Positions 1-7,470 of a stretch of 11,585 nt of DNA are shown piece after piece. Each line of letters opens with the position of its first letter. The first letter of the stretch is position 1. Below the pieces are notes generated by a model. It ran no database searches. It was not told the origin of the DNA and saw only the letters and a program-made list of their open reading frames with translations. Source of the stretch: Flavobacteriales bacterium (GTDB lineage: Bacteria; Bacteroidota; Bacteroidia; Flavobacteriales; BACL11). The DNA lies in contig NYTT01000033.1 in assembly GCA_002683775.1 (NCBI GenBank), forward strand, positions 1 to 11,585. The letters are read 5' to 3'. Both the position numbers and the translations under genes were made by a program.

Positions 1-2241
1 ATTATTTCAGATGCAAAAAAACTTCTTGCAGAAAATAATAGTGAAAAAGGCGGAATGAATCTTCTAAGAGCATTTCGAGGATTACCTAGAAACAAAGCTT
101 TAATTAAATTTCTTTCAGAAGAAGGTATAAGAGCACAACTTCAAAAAACCGAGAACTTTTATATGCAAGACCAAAACAAAGAGATGCATAAAGTTGATGC
201 GGAACTTTTCTTTGTTATTGACGAAAAATCAAATTCAATTGAACTAACTGAAAAAGGGCTAGATCTGATGACTAGTTCTACAGAAAATAAAGACTTTTTC
301 ATATTACCTGATGTTGGTGGAGAAATTGCTGAAATAGACAAATCAGAACTCTCTGATGTTGAAAAAGCAAAAAATAAAGACGAAATTTTAAGAGAATTTG
401 CAGTTAAAAGCGAAAGAGTACATACAATAAATCAATTATTGAAAGCTTATACCTTATTTGAAAAAGATGTTGAATATGTTGTTATGGATAACAAGGTTAA
501 AATTGTTGATGAACAAACTGGTCGTATCATGGATGGCAGAAGATACTCTGACGGTTTACATCAGGCAATTGAAGCTAAAGAAAATGTAAAAATTGAGGCC
601 GCAACTCAAACATATGCTACTGTTACTTTACAAAATTATTTCAGGATGTACAATAAAATATCTGGAATGACTGGAACTGCTGAAACTGAAGCAGGAGAAT
701 TTTGGGAGATTTATAAACTAGATGTTGTAGCAATTCCAACAAATAGACCAATTGTTAGAGATGATAAAGACGACATGGTTTATAAAACAAATAGAGAGAA
801 ATATAATGCAGTAATAGAAGATATTGCAACTCTCACAAATGATGGTAGACCAATATTAGTTGGGACAACATCTGTAGAAATATCAGAACTTTTGAGTACA
901 ATTCTCAGAAGAAGAGGGATAAAACATAATGTTCTTAATGCTAAGATGCACCAGAGAGAAGCAGATATTGTTTCTGAGGCAGGAAAAGCTAAAGCAGTTA
1001 CAATTGCGACAAATATGGCTGGAAGGGGTACAGATATTAAACTCTCAGATGAAGTTAAAGAAGCAGGAGGGCTAGCTATTATTGGAACAGAAAGACATGA
1101 TTCAAGACGAGTAGACAGACAGTTAAGAGGGAGAGCAGGTAGACAAGGTGATACTGGTTCTTCTCAATTTTACGTGTCACTTGAAGACAAATTAATGCGT
1201 TTATTTGGTTCAGAAAGAATTGCAAAATTAATGGATAGAATGGGATTAGAAGAAGGTGAGGTGATTCAGCATTCTATGGTAAGTAAATCAATTGAAAGAG
1301 CACAGAAGAAAGTTGAAGAAAACAACTTTGGAACAAGAAAAAGATTGCTTGAATATGATGATGTAATGAATCAACAGAGAGAAGTTATTTACAAAAAAAG
1401 ACGTCATGCATTACACGGTGATAGAATCTCTTTAGATGTTTTAAACATGATATATGATACATGTGAGAGTATAGTGGAAGAATTACATGAAGTAAAGGAC
1501 TACGAAAATTTTAAACTAGAACTAATACGATTGTTAGCTATCGAATCTCCAATTAACGAGAATGAGTTCTTGGAATTATCTGCAAATGATCTCACTGAAA
1601 AAGTATTCAAGAACTGTTTCAAATCATATCAAAATAAATCTGAAGCCATCGCTAAGCAGGCCTTCCCGGTCATTAAAAATGTTTATGAAAATCAATCGGA
1701 AAACTACGAAAATATAGTCATTCCATTTACTGATGGACTTAAAACTCTTCAAGTTGTAACTAATCTTAAGCAGGCTCATGAAAGTGAAGGCGGAAATATT
1801 TCTGAATCTATTGAGAAAAGCGTGACACTAGCTATAATTGATGATATATGGAAGGAACATTTAAGAGAAATGGATGATCTAAAACAGTCCGTTCAAAATG
1901 CAGTTTATGAACAAAAAGACCCACTACTAATTTATAAGTTTGAATCTTTTAATTTATTTAAATCACTAATTGAAAAAATAAATAAAGATATTGTCTCATT
2001 TTTATTAAAAGCAGGACTTCCATCACATCCAAGTGCAACACAAGAAGAGAATAAAAATAAGCAAAATACAAATCTTAAAATGAGTAGGCCTGAAGGAACA
2101 ACTAGTGTAAATAATACTAATAACCCTCAACAAAAACAGGTCCAAAAAGCACAACCAATTAGAGCAGAAGAAAAAGTTAATAGAAATGCTCCTTGCCCAT
2201 GTGGAAGTGGAAAGAAATACAAAAAATGTCACGGAAAATAG
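1..2241 (+). CDS. secA: Preprotein translocase ATPase SecA, 5'-truncated by window edge
   Basis: SecA is the cytoplasmic motor that pushes unfolded precursor proteins through the SecYEG channel using ATP. The frame is open from base 1, so the ATG at 55 is an internal methionine and not the start; 746 residues are visible and roughly 350-370 N-terminal residues, including the Walker A and B part of NBD1, are missing (inferred from the usual ~1100 residues in Bacteroidota). Visible, numbered from base 1: the MTGTA motif (223-227) before NBD2, AGRGTD (340-345), the arginine-finger motif QLRGRAGRQGD (374-384), then the helical scaffold and wing regions ending near LLKAGLP. A polar, low-complexity linker follows, then the C-terminal zinc-binding motif with Cys732, Cys734, Cys743 and His744, which in other bacteria binds SecB or ribosomes. 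The TAG stop at 2239-2241 lies inside the next gene. Identification is very secure. Confidence 0.98.
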   Translation: MISDAKKLLAENNSEKGGMNLLRAFRGLPRNKALIKFLSEEGIRAQLQKTENFYMQDQNKEMHKVDAELFFVIDEKSNSIELTEKGLDLMTSSTENKDFFILPDVGGEIAEIDKSELSDVEKAKNKDEILREFAVKSERVHTINQLLKAYTLFEKDVEYVVMDNKVKIVDEQTGRIMDGRRYSDGLHQAIEAKENVKIEAATQTYATVTLQNYFRMYNKISGMTGTAETEAGEFWEIYKLDVVAIPTNRPIVRDDKDDMVYKTNREKYNAVIEDIATLTNDGRPILVGTTSVEISELLSTILRRRGIKHNVLNAKMHQREADIVSEAGKAKAVTIATNMAGRGTDIKLSDEVKEAGGLAIIGTERHDSRRVDRQLRGRAGRQGDTGSSQFYVSLEDKLMRLFGSERIAKLMDRMGLEEGEVIQHSMVSKSIERAQKKVEENNFGTRKRLLEYDDVMNQQREVIYKKRRHALHGDRISLDVLNMIYDTCESIVEELHEVKDYENFKLELIRLLAIESPINENEFLELSANDLTEKVFKNCFKSYQNKSEAIAKQAFPVIKNVYENQSENYENIVIPFTDGLKTLQVVTNLKQAHESEGGNISESIEKSVTLAIIDDIWKEHLREMDDLKQSVQNAVYEQKDPLLIYKFESFNLFKSLIEKINKDIVSFLLKAGLPSHPSATQEENKNKQNTNLKMSRPEGTTSVNNTNNPQQKQVQKAQPIRAEEKVNRNAPCPCGSGKKYKKCHGK

Positions 2242-3281
2242 AAACCATTTTTACAAAAAGTAAATATGTATTTTATTTTATTTTAATTTTTGGGTTCTCT
2301 TCCTGTAAGATTATTAATACCGATTATAGAGGGTTTCCAAAACATCAATTTGATATTAAATTAGTTGGAGAAACACCTGATTATTCTAATCAAGAAAGAT
2401 GGTTAGAACACCCTGACAAAGATTATCAATATGCTAGATTGCCAAAAAACTATTATGATTCACTTTTTGATATAAACCCTAATATTGATGTCTTTTTTAT
2501 TCATCCAACTCTGTATTTGAAAGGGAATAAATGGAATGCAGAGATTAATGATAAAAAATTAAATAAACGAATTGGTAGTACAGCTATTAAATATCAAGCT
2601 AGTGTCTTTTTAGGAATAGCAAATATCTATGCTCCTCATTACAGACAAATGCATATACATTCTTACATAGATTTAAAAAATGGTTATAAAGCATTTGAGG
2701 TGGCCTATAAAGATGTTAAAAATGCATTTTTATATTATTGGAGAAATAACAATAAGTCTAAAAAATTCATCATTGCAGGACATAGTCAAGGGACAAATCA
2801 TCTCGAAAGGTTGTTAAAAGAAATAATCTTAAAGAATGATACAATGAAAAGTCAATTACTTTTAGCATACCTACCAGGAATGCCAATAAAAGAGTTTAGT
2901 AAAAATTTCCCAGTGTGCGAAACTAAAAACCAAATTGACTGCTTTCTTTCTTGGAGATCATTAACAGAAAAATATTATCCAAATAGTTGGGAAAAATCAG
3001 ATAGTATAAAATGTACAAATCCTATAAACTGGAAAACAGACAGTACTATTTCTCTAAAAGATAAACATCTTGGAATCTTATTTAAAAATCATAAACTCAA
3101 GTATCCTAAATCAATAGTAACTTATAATTATAAAGGTACTGTTTGGATAAAACCAATTAAGATCCCATTTGCAAGATTTTATAGAATGAAAAATTATCAT
3201 ATTGCTGATTACAACTTATTTTGGCTGAATATTAGAAATAATTTAAGATTCCGATTAGAAGAAAATGGATATAACAAATAA
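2226..3281 (+). CDS. DUF3089-type alpha/beta hydrolase, predicted lipoprotein
   Basis: A 351-residue predicted serine hydrolase of unknown substrate. The N-terminus has basic residues, a hydrophobic stretch (about 14-24) and the lipobox-like FSSC with Cys27, so it is probably a lipoprotein anchored in the cell envelope; Phe at -3 is not the classic Leu. The nucleophile elbow is GHSQG with Ser187. Other DUF3089-like landmarks are DVFFIHPT (88-95), an AP-H-YRQ segment shortly after, and the C-terminal HIADYNLFW block with His325 and Asp328, where His325 is the likely catalytic histidine. I chose ATG 2226 because it gives a normal signal peptide; TTG 2193 and ATG 2199 would add a Trp/Lys-rich extension read from the secA zinc motif. 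The gene overlaps secA by 16 bases and tag by 17, suggesting translational coupling. Family assignment is from remembered motifs; enzyme activity is inferred and the substrate is unknown. Confidence 0.85.
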   Translation: MSRKIETIFTKSKYVFYFILIFGFSSCKIINTDYRGFPKHQFDIKLVGETPDYSNQERWLEHPDKDYQYARLPKNYYDSLFDINPNIDVFFIHPTLYLKGNKWNAEINDKKLNKRIGSTAIKYQASVFLGIANIYAPHYRQMHIHSYIDLKNGYKAFEVAYKDVKNAFLYYWRNNNKSKKFIIAGHSQGTNHLERLLKEIILKNDTMKSQLLLAYLPGMPIKEFSKNFPVCETKNQIDCFLSWRSLTEKYYPNSWEKSDSIKCTNPINWKTDSTISLKDKHLGILFKNHKLKYPKSIVTYNYKGTVWIKPIKIPFARFYRMKNYHIADYNLFWLNIRNNLRFRLEENGYNK

Positions 3282-3846
3282 AAAAAGATGCAATTGGTCT
3301 AAAAATAATACACTTTATATTAAGTATCATGATAAAGAATGGGGCGTTCCTGTTTATGAGGATGCCAAAATATTTGAATATCTACTATTAGAAACTTTTC
3401 AAGCAGGCTTAAATTGGATAACGATACTTAGAAAAAGAGAAAAATTTCGTACTGCTTTTGATAATTTTAACTATCAAAAAATTGCAAATTATTCAGATGA
3501 AAAACTAGCAACATTAAAGTTAGATGTTGGTATTATAAGAAATACCTTAAAAATTAAAGCTGCCAAAACAAATGCAATTGCATTTATGAAAGTACAAAAA
3601 GAGTTTGGCACCTTCAGTAAGTATCTTTGGAATTTTGTAGATGGAAAACCAATACAGAATAACCTTTCAAATGTAAGAGAGATGCCTTCTAATACTACTT
3701 TATCAGATAAAATAAGTAAAGATTTAAAAAAGAGGCAATTTAAATTTGTAGGTTCAACTGTTGTTTACGCCTATATGCAAGCCATAGGTATGGTAAACGA
3801 TCACACGATTGATTGCTTCAGACACAAGGAAATATATGCTGTATAA
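3265..3846 (+). CDS. tag: DNA-3-methyladenine glycosylase I
   Basis: A 193-residue base excision repair enzyme that removes 3-methyladenine from alkylated DNA in the cytoplasm, leaving an abasic site. It aligns by eye along its whole length with E. coli Tag. The four zinc ligands of that family are all present with matching spacing: Cys9 and His22 near the N-terminus, and His180 and Cys184 in the C-terminal VNDHTIDC segment. Glu43 in ETFQAGLNW corresponds to the E. coli active-site Glu38, and the RGFKFVGST-like segment is conserved here as KRQFKFVGST. The ATG at 3265 overlaps the hydrolase end by 17 bases and places Cys9 correctly, so this start is well supported. It has no promoter of its own that I can see and is probably co-transcribed with secA and the hydrolase. 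It is the last gene before the terminator palindrome. Confidence 0.96.
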   Translation: MDITNKKRCNWSKNNTLYIKYHDKEWGVPVYEDAKIFEYLLLETFQAGLNWITILRKREKFRTAFDNFNYQKIANYSDEKLATLKLDVGIIRNTLKIKAAKTNAIAFMKVQKEFGTFSKYLWNFVDGKPIQNNLSNVREMPSNTTLSDKISKDLKKRQFKFVGSTVVYAYMQAIGMVNDHTIDCFRHKEIYAV

Positions 3847-3873
3847 GCGCTAAAATTTATTTGATTAGCACCT

Positions 3874-3918
3874 TGAAAATAAAAAAGAGAACAATTAAGT
3901 TCTTAATTTTTTATTTCA
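3874..3918. terminator. Bidirectional terminator-like palindrome between tag and the M42 peptidase gene
   Basis: An extended inverted repeat lies between two convergent genes. The arms are 3874-3892 and 3899-3918 around the loop AATTAA (3893-3898). GAGAAC (3887-3892) pairs with GTTCTT (3899-3904) with one G-T wobble. After a two-base bulge at 3905-3906, AAATAAAAAA (3877-3886) pairs with TTTTTTATTT (3907-3916), and TG/CA pairs close the base around a one-base bulge. The A-run on one side and T-run on the other give a U-tract in either direction, so it can serve both tag (+) and the M42 gene (-), whose TAA stop (3911-3913) lies inside the right arm. The hairpin is seen in the sequence; termination is inferred. 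Confidence 0.7.
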
Positions 3919-4999
3919 AATATCTAAAATCATGATTGTTTTTAATCTTCTGTAGAGATTCATAAATTAATCTGATTACATTCTCTACATCATCTTTATG
4001 TACACTCTCAACTGTAGTGTGCATATACCTTAGAGCAAGTGAGATCAATGAAGAAGCTACTCCCCCATTAGCATAAGCAAAGGCATCTGTATCAGTGCCT
4101 GTTGCACGAGAAGCCGCCGCCCTTTGAAATGGAATATTATTTTTTTCAGCACTATTAATAATGAGTTCTAATAAATTATTTTGAACTGCAGGACCATAAG
4201 TTAGTACAGGCCCTCCACCACACTTAGTATCTCCTTGCTTAATTTTATTTAACATTGGAGTGCCCGTATCATGACAAACATCTGTAACAATGGCAACGTT
4301 AGGCTTTATCTGTTCAACAATCATTTGGGCTCCCCTTAAACCAACCTCTTCTTGTACTGAATTTGTTATATATAAACCGAATGGTAATTTTATTTTGTTT
4401 TCATATAGCATACGAGCTACTTCTGCGATCATAAATCCTCCAATTCTATTGTCTAATGCTCTTCCAACATAATAATTATCATTCAAAATCATAAATTCAT
4501 CTTCATAAGTAACAACACAACCAACATGAATTCCTAATTCTTCAACTTCTTCTTTTGAAGAACAACCACAATCCAAGAAAATATTATCTAACTTTGGTGT
4601 TTTCTCAGTACTAGCAGTTCTCGTATGTATTGCAGGCCAGCCAAATACAGCTTTAACCATACCTTTTTTGGTATGTATATTTACTCTTTTTGAAGGAGCT
4701 ATCTGATGATCTGAACCTCCATTTCTTCTTAAATATATGTACCCATCTTTAGTAATAAAATGTACAAACCATGAAATTTCATCAGCATGCGCCTCAATTA
4801 CAACTTTATATTTTGCTTCAGGGTTGATCACCCCAACTACTGTGCCATAAGTATCTACAAAATGCTCATCAATATATGGTGAAATATAATTCAACCACAA
4901 CTTTTGGCCTTCACTCTCAAAACCTGTTGGCGAAGGATTATTAATATATTCACTCAGAAATTTTTCTGACTTTTTATTTATAATCTTATTTAGACTCAT
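3911..4999 (-). CDS. M42 family metallo-aminopeptidase
   Basis: A 362-residue cytoplasmic di-metal aminopeptidase of the M42 (FrvX / TET / glutamyl aminopeptidase) family, which trims N-terminal residues from short peptides; M42 enzymes commonly form tetrahedral dodecamers. The expected metal and catalytic residues are all present with family spacing: His71 and Asp73 in AHADE, Asp183 in ALDNRIGG, general base Glu217 and ligand Glu218 in QEEVG, Asp240 in VTDV, and His327 in RYMHTTVE. There is no signal peptide, consistent with a cytoplasmic role. AHADEISWFV replaces the more usual DEIGFMV after the first ligand. It is the last gene of the leftward operon, starting 3 bases after the dsbD stop. 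Family is certain by motif; substrate preference (Glu/Asp, Leu or other) cannot be read from the sequence, so I give no gene symbol. Confidence 0.94.
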   Translation of the reverse strand: MSLNKIINKKSEKFLSEYINNPSPTGFESEGQKLWLNYISPYIDEHFVDTYGTVVGVINPEAKYKVVIEAHADEISWFVHFITKDGYIYLRRNGGSDHQIAPSKRVNIHTKKGMVKAVFGWPAIHTRTASTEKTPKLDNIFLDCGCSSKEEVEELGIHVGCVVTYEDEFMILNDNYYVGRALDNRIGGFMIAEVARMLYENKIKLPFGLYITNSVQEEVGLRGAQMIVEQIKPNVAIVTDVCHDTGTPMLNKIKQGDTKCGGGPVLTYGPAVQNNLLELIINSAEKNNIPFQRAAASRATGTDTDAFAYANGGVASSLISLALRYMHTTVESVHKDDVENVIRLIYESLQKIKNNHDFRYLK

Positions 5000-5002
5000 A
5001 AT

Positions 5003-6961
5003 CTATTTAGTATTTAATTTTTCATATTCAGCTATTCCTCTGATCAACCAGTCTTCAAACTTAGCGACAGTACCATAATCCTGGTAATTAGCTGCTTCAT
5101 TTATTTGATTCTCATTATTATCTAGTATTACATAATATGGCTGTGAATTAGTTCCAAAAGTATTAGCTTGTAAAACCATCCATTTATCTCCAGTTGTTTT
5201 AACTTTTTTAGCTTTACCTGCCAACTTAGTTTGAAATTGTTGGTCGACAGGTAAGTCTATTCTTTCATCAACATATAATGAGACCAAAACAACATCGTTA
5301 GTAAGTATCTGCTTCACTTTACTATTAGACCATACCTGCTCTTCCATTTTCCTACAATTCACACAAGCCCATCCTGTAAAATCTAACATAACAGGTTTCC
5401 CAACCTCTTTTGCGTACTTTATACCTTGATCATAATCATGAAAAACCATAATACCTTGAGGGCCTAAATGTAATTTTTTATCAGTACTAATCTTTAAATC
5501 TGGGATCTTAGTAATAGAGCTCATCCCGATTCCTTGTGGAGATTCACTATAATGCATTGGTGGAGGAAACGCATTAATAATTTTTAAAGGGGCACCCCAC
5601 AATCCAGGAATCATATAAATTGTTAATGTGCCTGTTAATACTGCAACAGATAGCCTACTTACAGAAATATATTTTAAATCAGAATCATGTGCAAATTTCA
5701 GAAATCCTAGTAAGTACATTGTTAATAATCCAAAAATCACAATCCAAATAGCAATAAACAACTCGCGCTCTAGAAAATGTGCTTGTAAAACAAGGTCTGC
5801 GTTTGAAAGAAATTTAAATGCTAAAGCAATTTCTAAAAATCCTAAAGTAACTTTAACTGAATTTAACCAACCTCCTGATTGTGGCAAAGAATTTAACCAC
5901 CCTGGAAAGGCTGCAAATAGTGCAAATGGCAAAGCAATCGCTAATGAAAACCCAAGCATCCCAATAATTGGCCCAAGGTAACCCCCAGTAGCCGCTTCAA
6001 CTAATAAAGTACCAACTATTGGGCCTGTACAAGAAAAAGAGACTAGAGCCAAAGTAAATGCCATAAAAAAAATTCCTATTAGACCTCCTTTACCTTCAGC
6101 CTCAACACTCTTATTTGTCCAAGATGCAGGAAGCTGAATATCAAATGCACCAAGAAAAGATGCTCCAAAAATAATTAAGAGCATAAAAAATCCAATATTA
6201 AAATAAATATTAGTTGCCATATTATTTAATGCATCTGCACCAAATATTGATGAAACACCAACTCCCAATCCAACATATATTATGATTATTGAAAATCCAT
6301 AAATAATAGCATTCATAATGCCATTAGCTTTAGTTTTACTTTGCTTTGTAAAAAAAGATACTGTCATTGGTATCATTGGGAATACACAAGGTGTTAGCAA
6401 AGCCGCAAAACCACTTAAAAATGCAATAAAAAATAACATCCAGAGACTATCTGATACATCTGCTGAATTATTTTTTTCAATAATTCTAGCAGTATTAGCT
6501 AATTTTTTATTTCCGGAGATTTTAAAGGAAAAATCTACTGCTTCAGGAGGTAAACATTGTGATTTATCACAAGTCATAAAATAGACGTCTCCAGAAATTA
6601 CAAAAGAATCTTTAGAATTTACAAGTATCCGTTGAGTAAAAACTGCTTTATTTTTGAAATATTTGAGAATAGTCTCAAAATTAGGGTCAAATTCATTTAA
6701 AGGAGTTCCCTCTTCTAAAGCACCAACTAAAATAAAAGTACTATCATTATTTTTAAACGTAAACTCTGTTGCAACAGGACCTTCACCACAAGATTGAGAA
6801 TACACATACCAACCCTCATCAATAGTTGCAGTAAAAATCAAATCAACTTCACTTTCAGATACTCTTTCATGAGAGAAGTCCCAGCTGACTGGATTGAATA
6901 TCTGTGCAAAACTTTTGCTTGCTACAAAAGCTACGAAGAGGAATAATATTATTTTTTTCAT
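5003..6961 (-). CDS. dsbD: Thiol:disulfide interchange protein DsbD
   Basis: A 652-residue inner-membrane reductase that carries electrons from cytoplasmic thioredoxin to the periplasm, keeping disulfide isomerases and cytochrome c maturation factors reduced. All three modules are present in order: a signal peptide (about 1-19, ending SFA-Q); the periplasmic alpha domain with Cys131 and Cys136 (MTCDKSQC); the membrane beta domain (about 172-460, around eight hydrophobic spans) with Cys192 in LLTPCVFPMIP and Cys311 in SFSCTGP; and a thioredoxin-like gamma domain with the CxxC pair Cys533/Cys536 (GWACVNC). These six cysteines match the three redox pairs of E. coli DsbD. The protein is longer than E. 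coli DsbD (565), mainly through a longer connector and gamma region containing NSQPYYV, which I recall as usual in Bacteroidota. It sits 29 bases after the PH-like gene and 3 bases before the M42 gene. Confidence 0.97.
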   Translation of the reverse strand: MKKIILFLFVAFVASKSFAQIFNPVSWDFSHERVSESEVDLIFTATIDEGWYVYSQSCGEGPVATEFTFKNNDSTFILVGALEEGTPLNEFDPNFETILKYFKNKAVFTQRILVNSKDSFVISGDVYFMTCDKSQCLPPEAVDFSFKISGNKKLANTARIIEKNNSADVSDSLWMLFFIAFLSGFAALLTPCVFPMIPMTVSFFTKQSKTKANGIMNAIIYGFSIIIIYVGLGVGVSSIFGADALNNMATNIYFNIGFFMLLIIFGASFLGAFDIQLPASWTNKSVEAEGKGGLIGIFFMAFTLALVSFSCTGPIVGTLLVEAATGGYLGPIIGMLGFSLAIALPFALFAAFPGWLNSLPQSGGWLNSVKVTLGFLEIALAFKFLSNADLVLQAHFLERELFIAIWIVIFGLLTMYLLGFLKFAHDSDLKYISVSRLSVAVLTGTLTIYMIPGLWGAPLKIINAFPPPMHYSESPQGIGMSSITKIPDLKISTDKKLHLGPQGIMVFHDYDQGIKYAKEVGKPVMLDFTGWACVNCRKMEEQVWSNSKVKQILTNDVVLVSLYVDERIDLPVDQQFQTKLAGKAKKVKTTGDKWMVLQANTFGTNSQPYYVILDNNENQINEAANYQDYGTVAKFEDWLIRGIAEYEKLNTK

Positions 6962-6990
6962 TTATTTTATTAGTTAGATAAAAAAGTGAT

Positions 6991-7470
6991 TTATTTTCTT
7001 AATTTTTTGTTAACAACTTGACAAAGCTCCTCTGCCCTCTGGCTACCAATCATATAAATTAATCCGTCTTTGTCTATTAACTTAACTGCATCCTTAGATC
7101 TTGTATAAAAGCGAATTGTACCTTTGTAATATAAATTATATACAGGAAAATTTATAATATACTTACTGTAATTTACTTTTTCAGCAGAAACTATACTGGA
7201 TGTGTCAATTTTAATTTTTCTTGACGTCCACAAACCATCAAGGATAATACTTCCATTAAGTACTTGAGTTTGAAAATGGAGAACAAAAAATAGTAATACA
7301 GAGAATAAAATTATAGCAATTCCAGTGAAAAAAAATAACTCACCTTCTTTATTTATATTTTCTCTCCAATAATACATTAGAAAGCAGAAAGTCGCTAATG
7401 CAAGTCTACTTCCTAAAGAGACTTTATTCAGTCCTAAATATTGCTTTTCAAAAAAATCTGATTCAGACAT
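6991..7470 (-). CDS. Small membrane protein with bacterial PH-like domain
   Basis: A 159-residue protein that I do not recognise as a named gene. Two hydrophobic segments (about 20-35 and 46-66) form a likely hairpin in the inner membrane. They are followed by a beta-rich region (about 68-150) ending in a short helix. This layout, together with the pattern GLIYMIGSQRAEEL near the end, resembles bacterial PH-like (bPH) domains, in which a KDG-Y-IGSQ strand is followed by a helix beginning at EEL. The predicted orientation leaves the PH-like part on one face of the membrane, probably cytoplasmic. The ATG at 7468-7470 directly follows the tilS stop with no gap (TAAATG), so its translation is likely coupled to tilS. 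The following dsbD starts 29 bases later. No catalytic residues are evident; a role in membrane or envelope upkeep would be a guess. Confidence 0.75.
   Translation of the reverse strand: MSESDFFEKQYLGLNKVSLGSRLALATFCFLMYYWRENINKEGELFFFTGIAIILFSVLLFFVLHFQTQVLNGSIILDGLWTSRKIKIDTSSIVSAEKVNYSKYIINFPVYNLYYKGTIRFYTRSKDAVKLIDKDGLIYMIGSQRAEELCQVVNKKLRK

Noticed and set aside
55..57. ATG at 55 as the start of secA
   Set aside because: The same frame is open to base 1 with SecA-like residues, and a start here would drop most of NBD1; it is an internal methionine.
2193..2225. TTG 2193 or ATG 2199 as the start of the DUF3089 hydrolase
   Set aside because: The extra residues come from an alternate frame of the SecA zinc motif and would push the signal peptide away from the N-terminus; ATG 2226 gives a normal lipoprotein signal.
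4658..4675. Perfect 6-bp hairpin CATACC-T6-GGTATG
   Set aside because: It lies inside the M42 coding sequence, far from any gene end, and is short enough to arise by chance in A/T-rich DNA.
5628..5981. 117-codon open frame on the + strand
   Set aside because: It is antisense to the dsbD membrane domain, where all redox motifs are in the - strand frame; its translation has no recognisable domain or signal.
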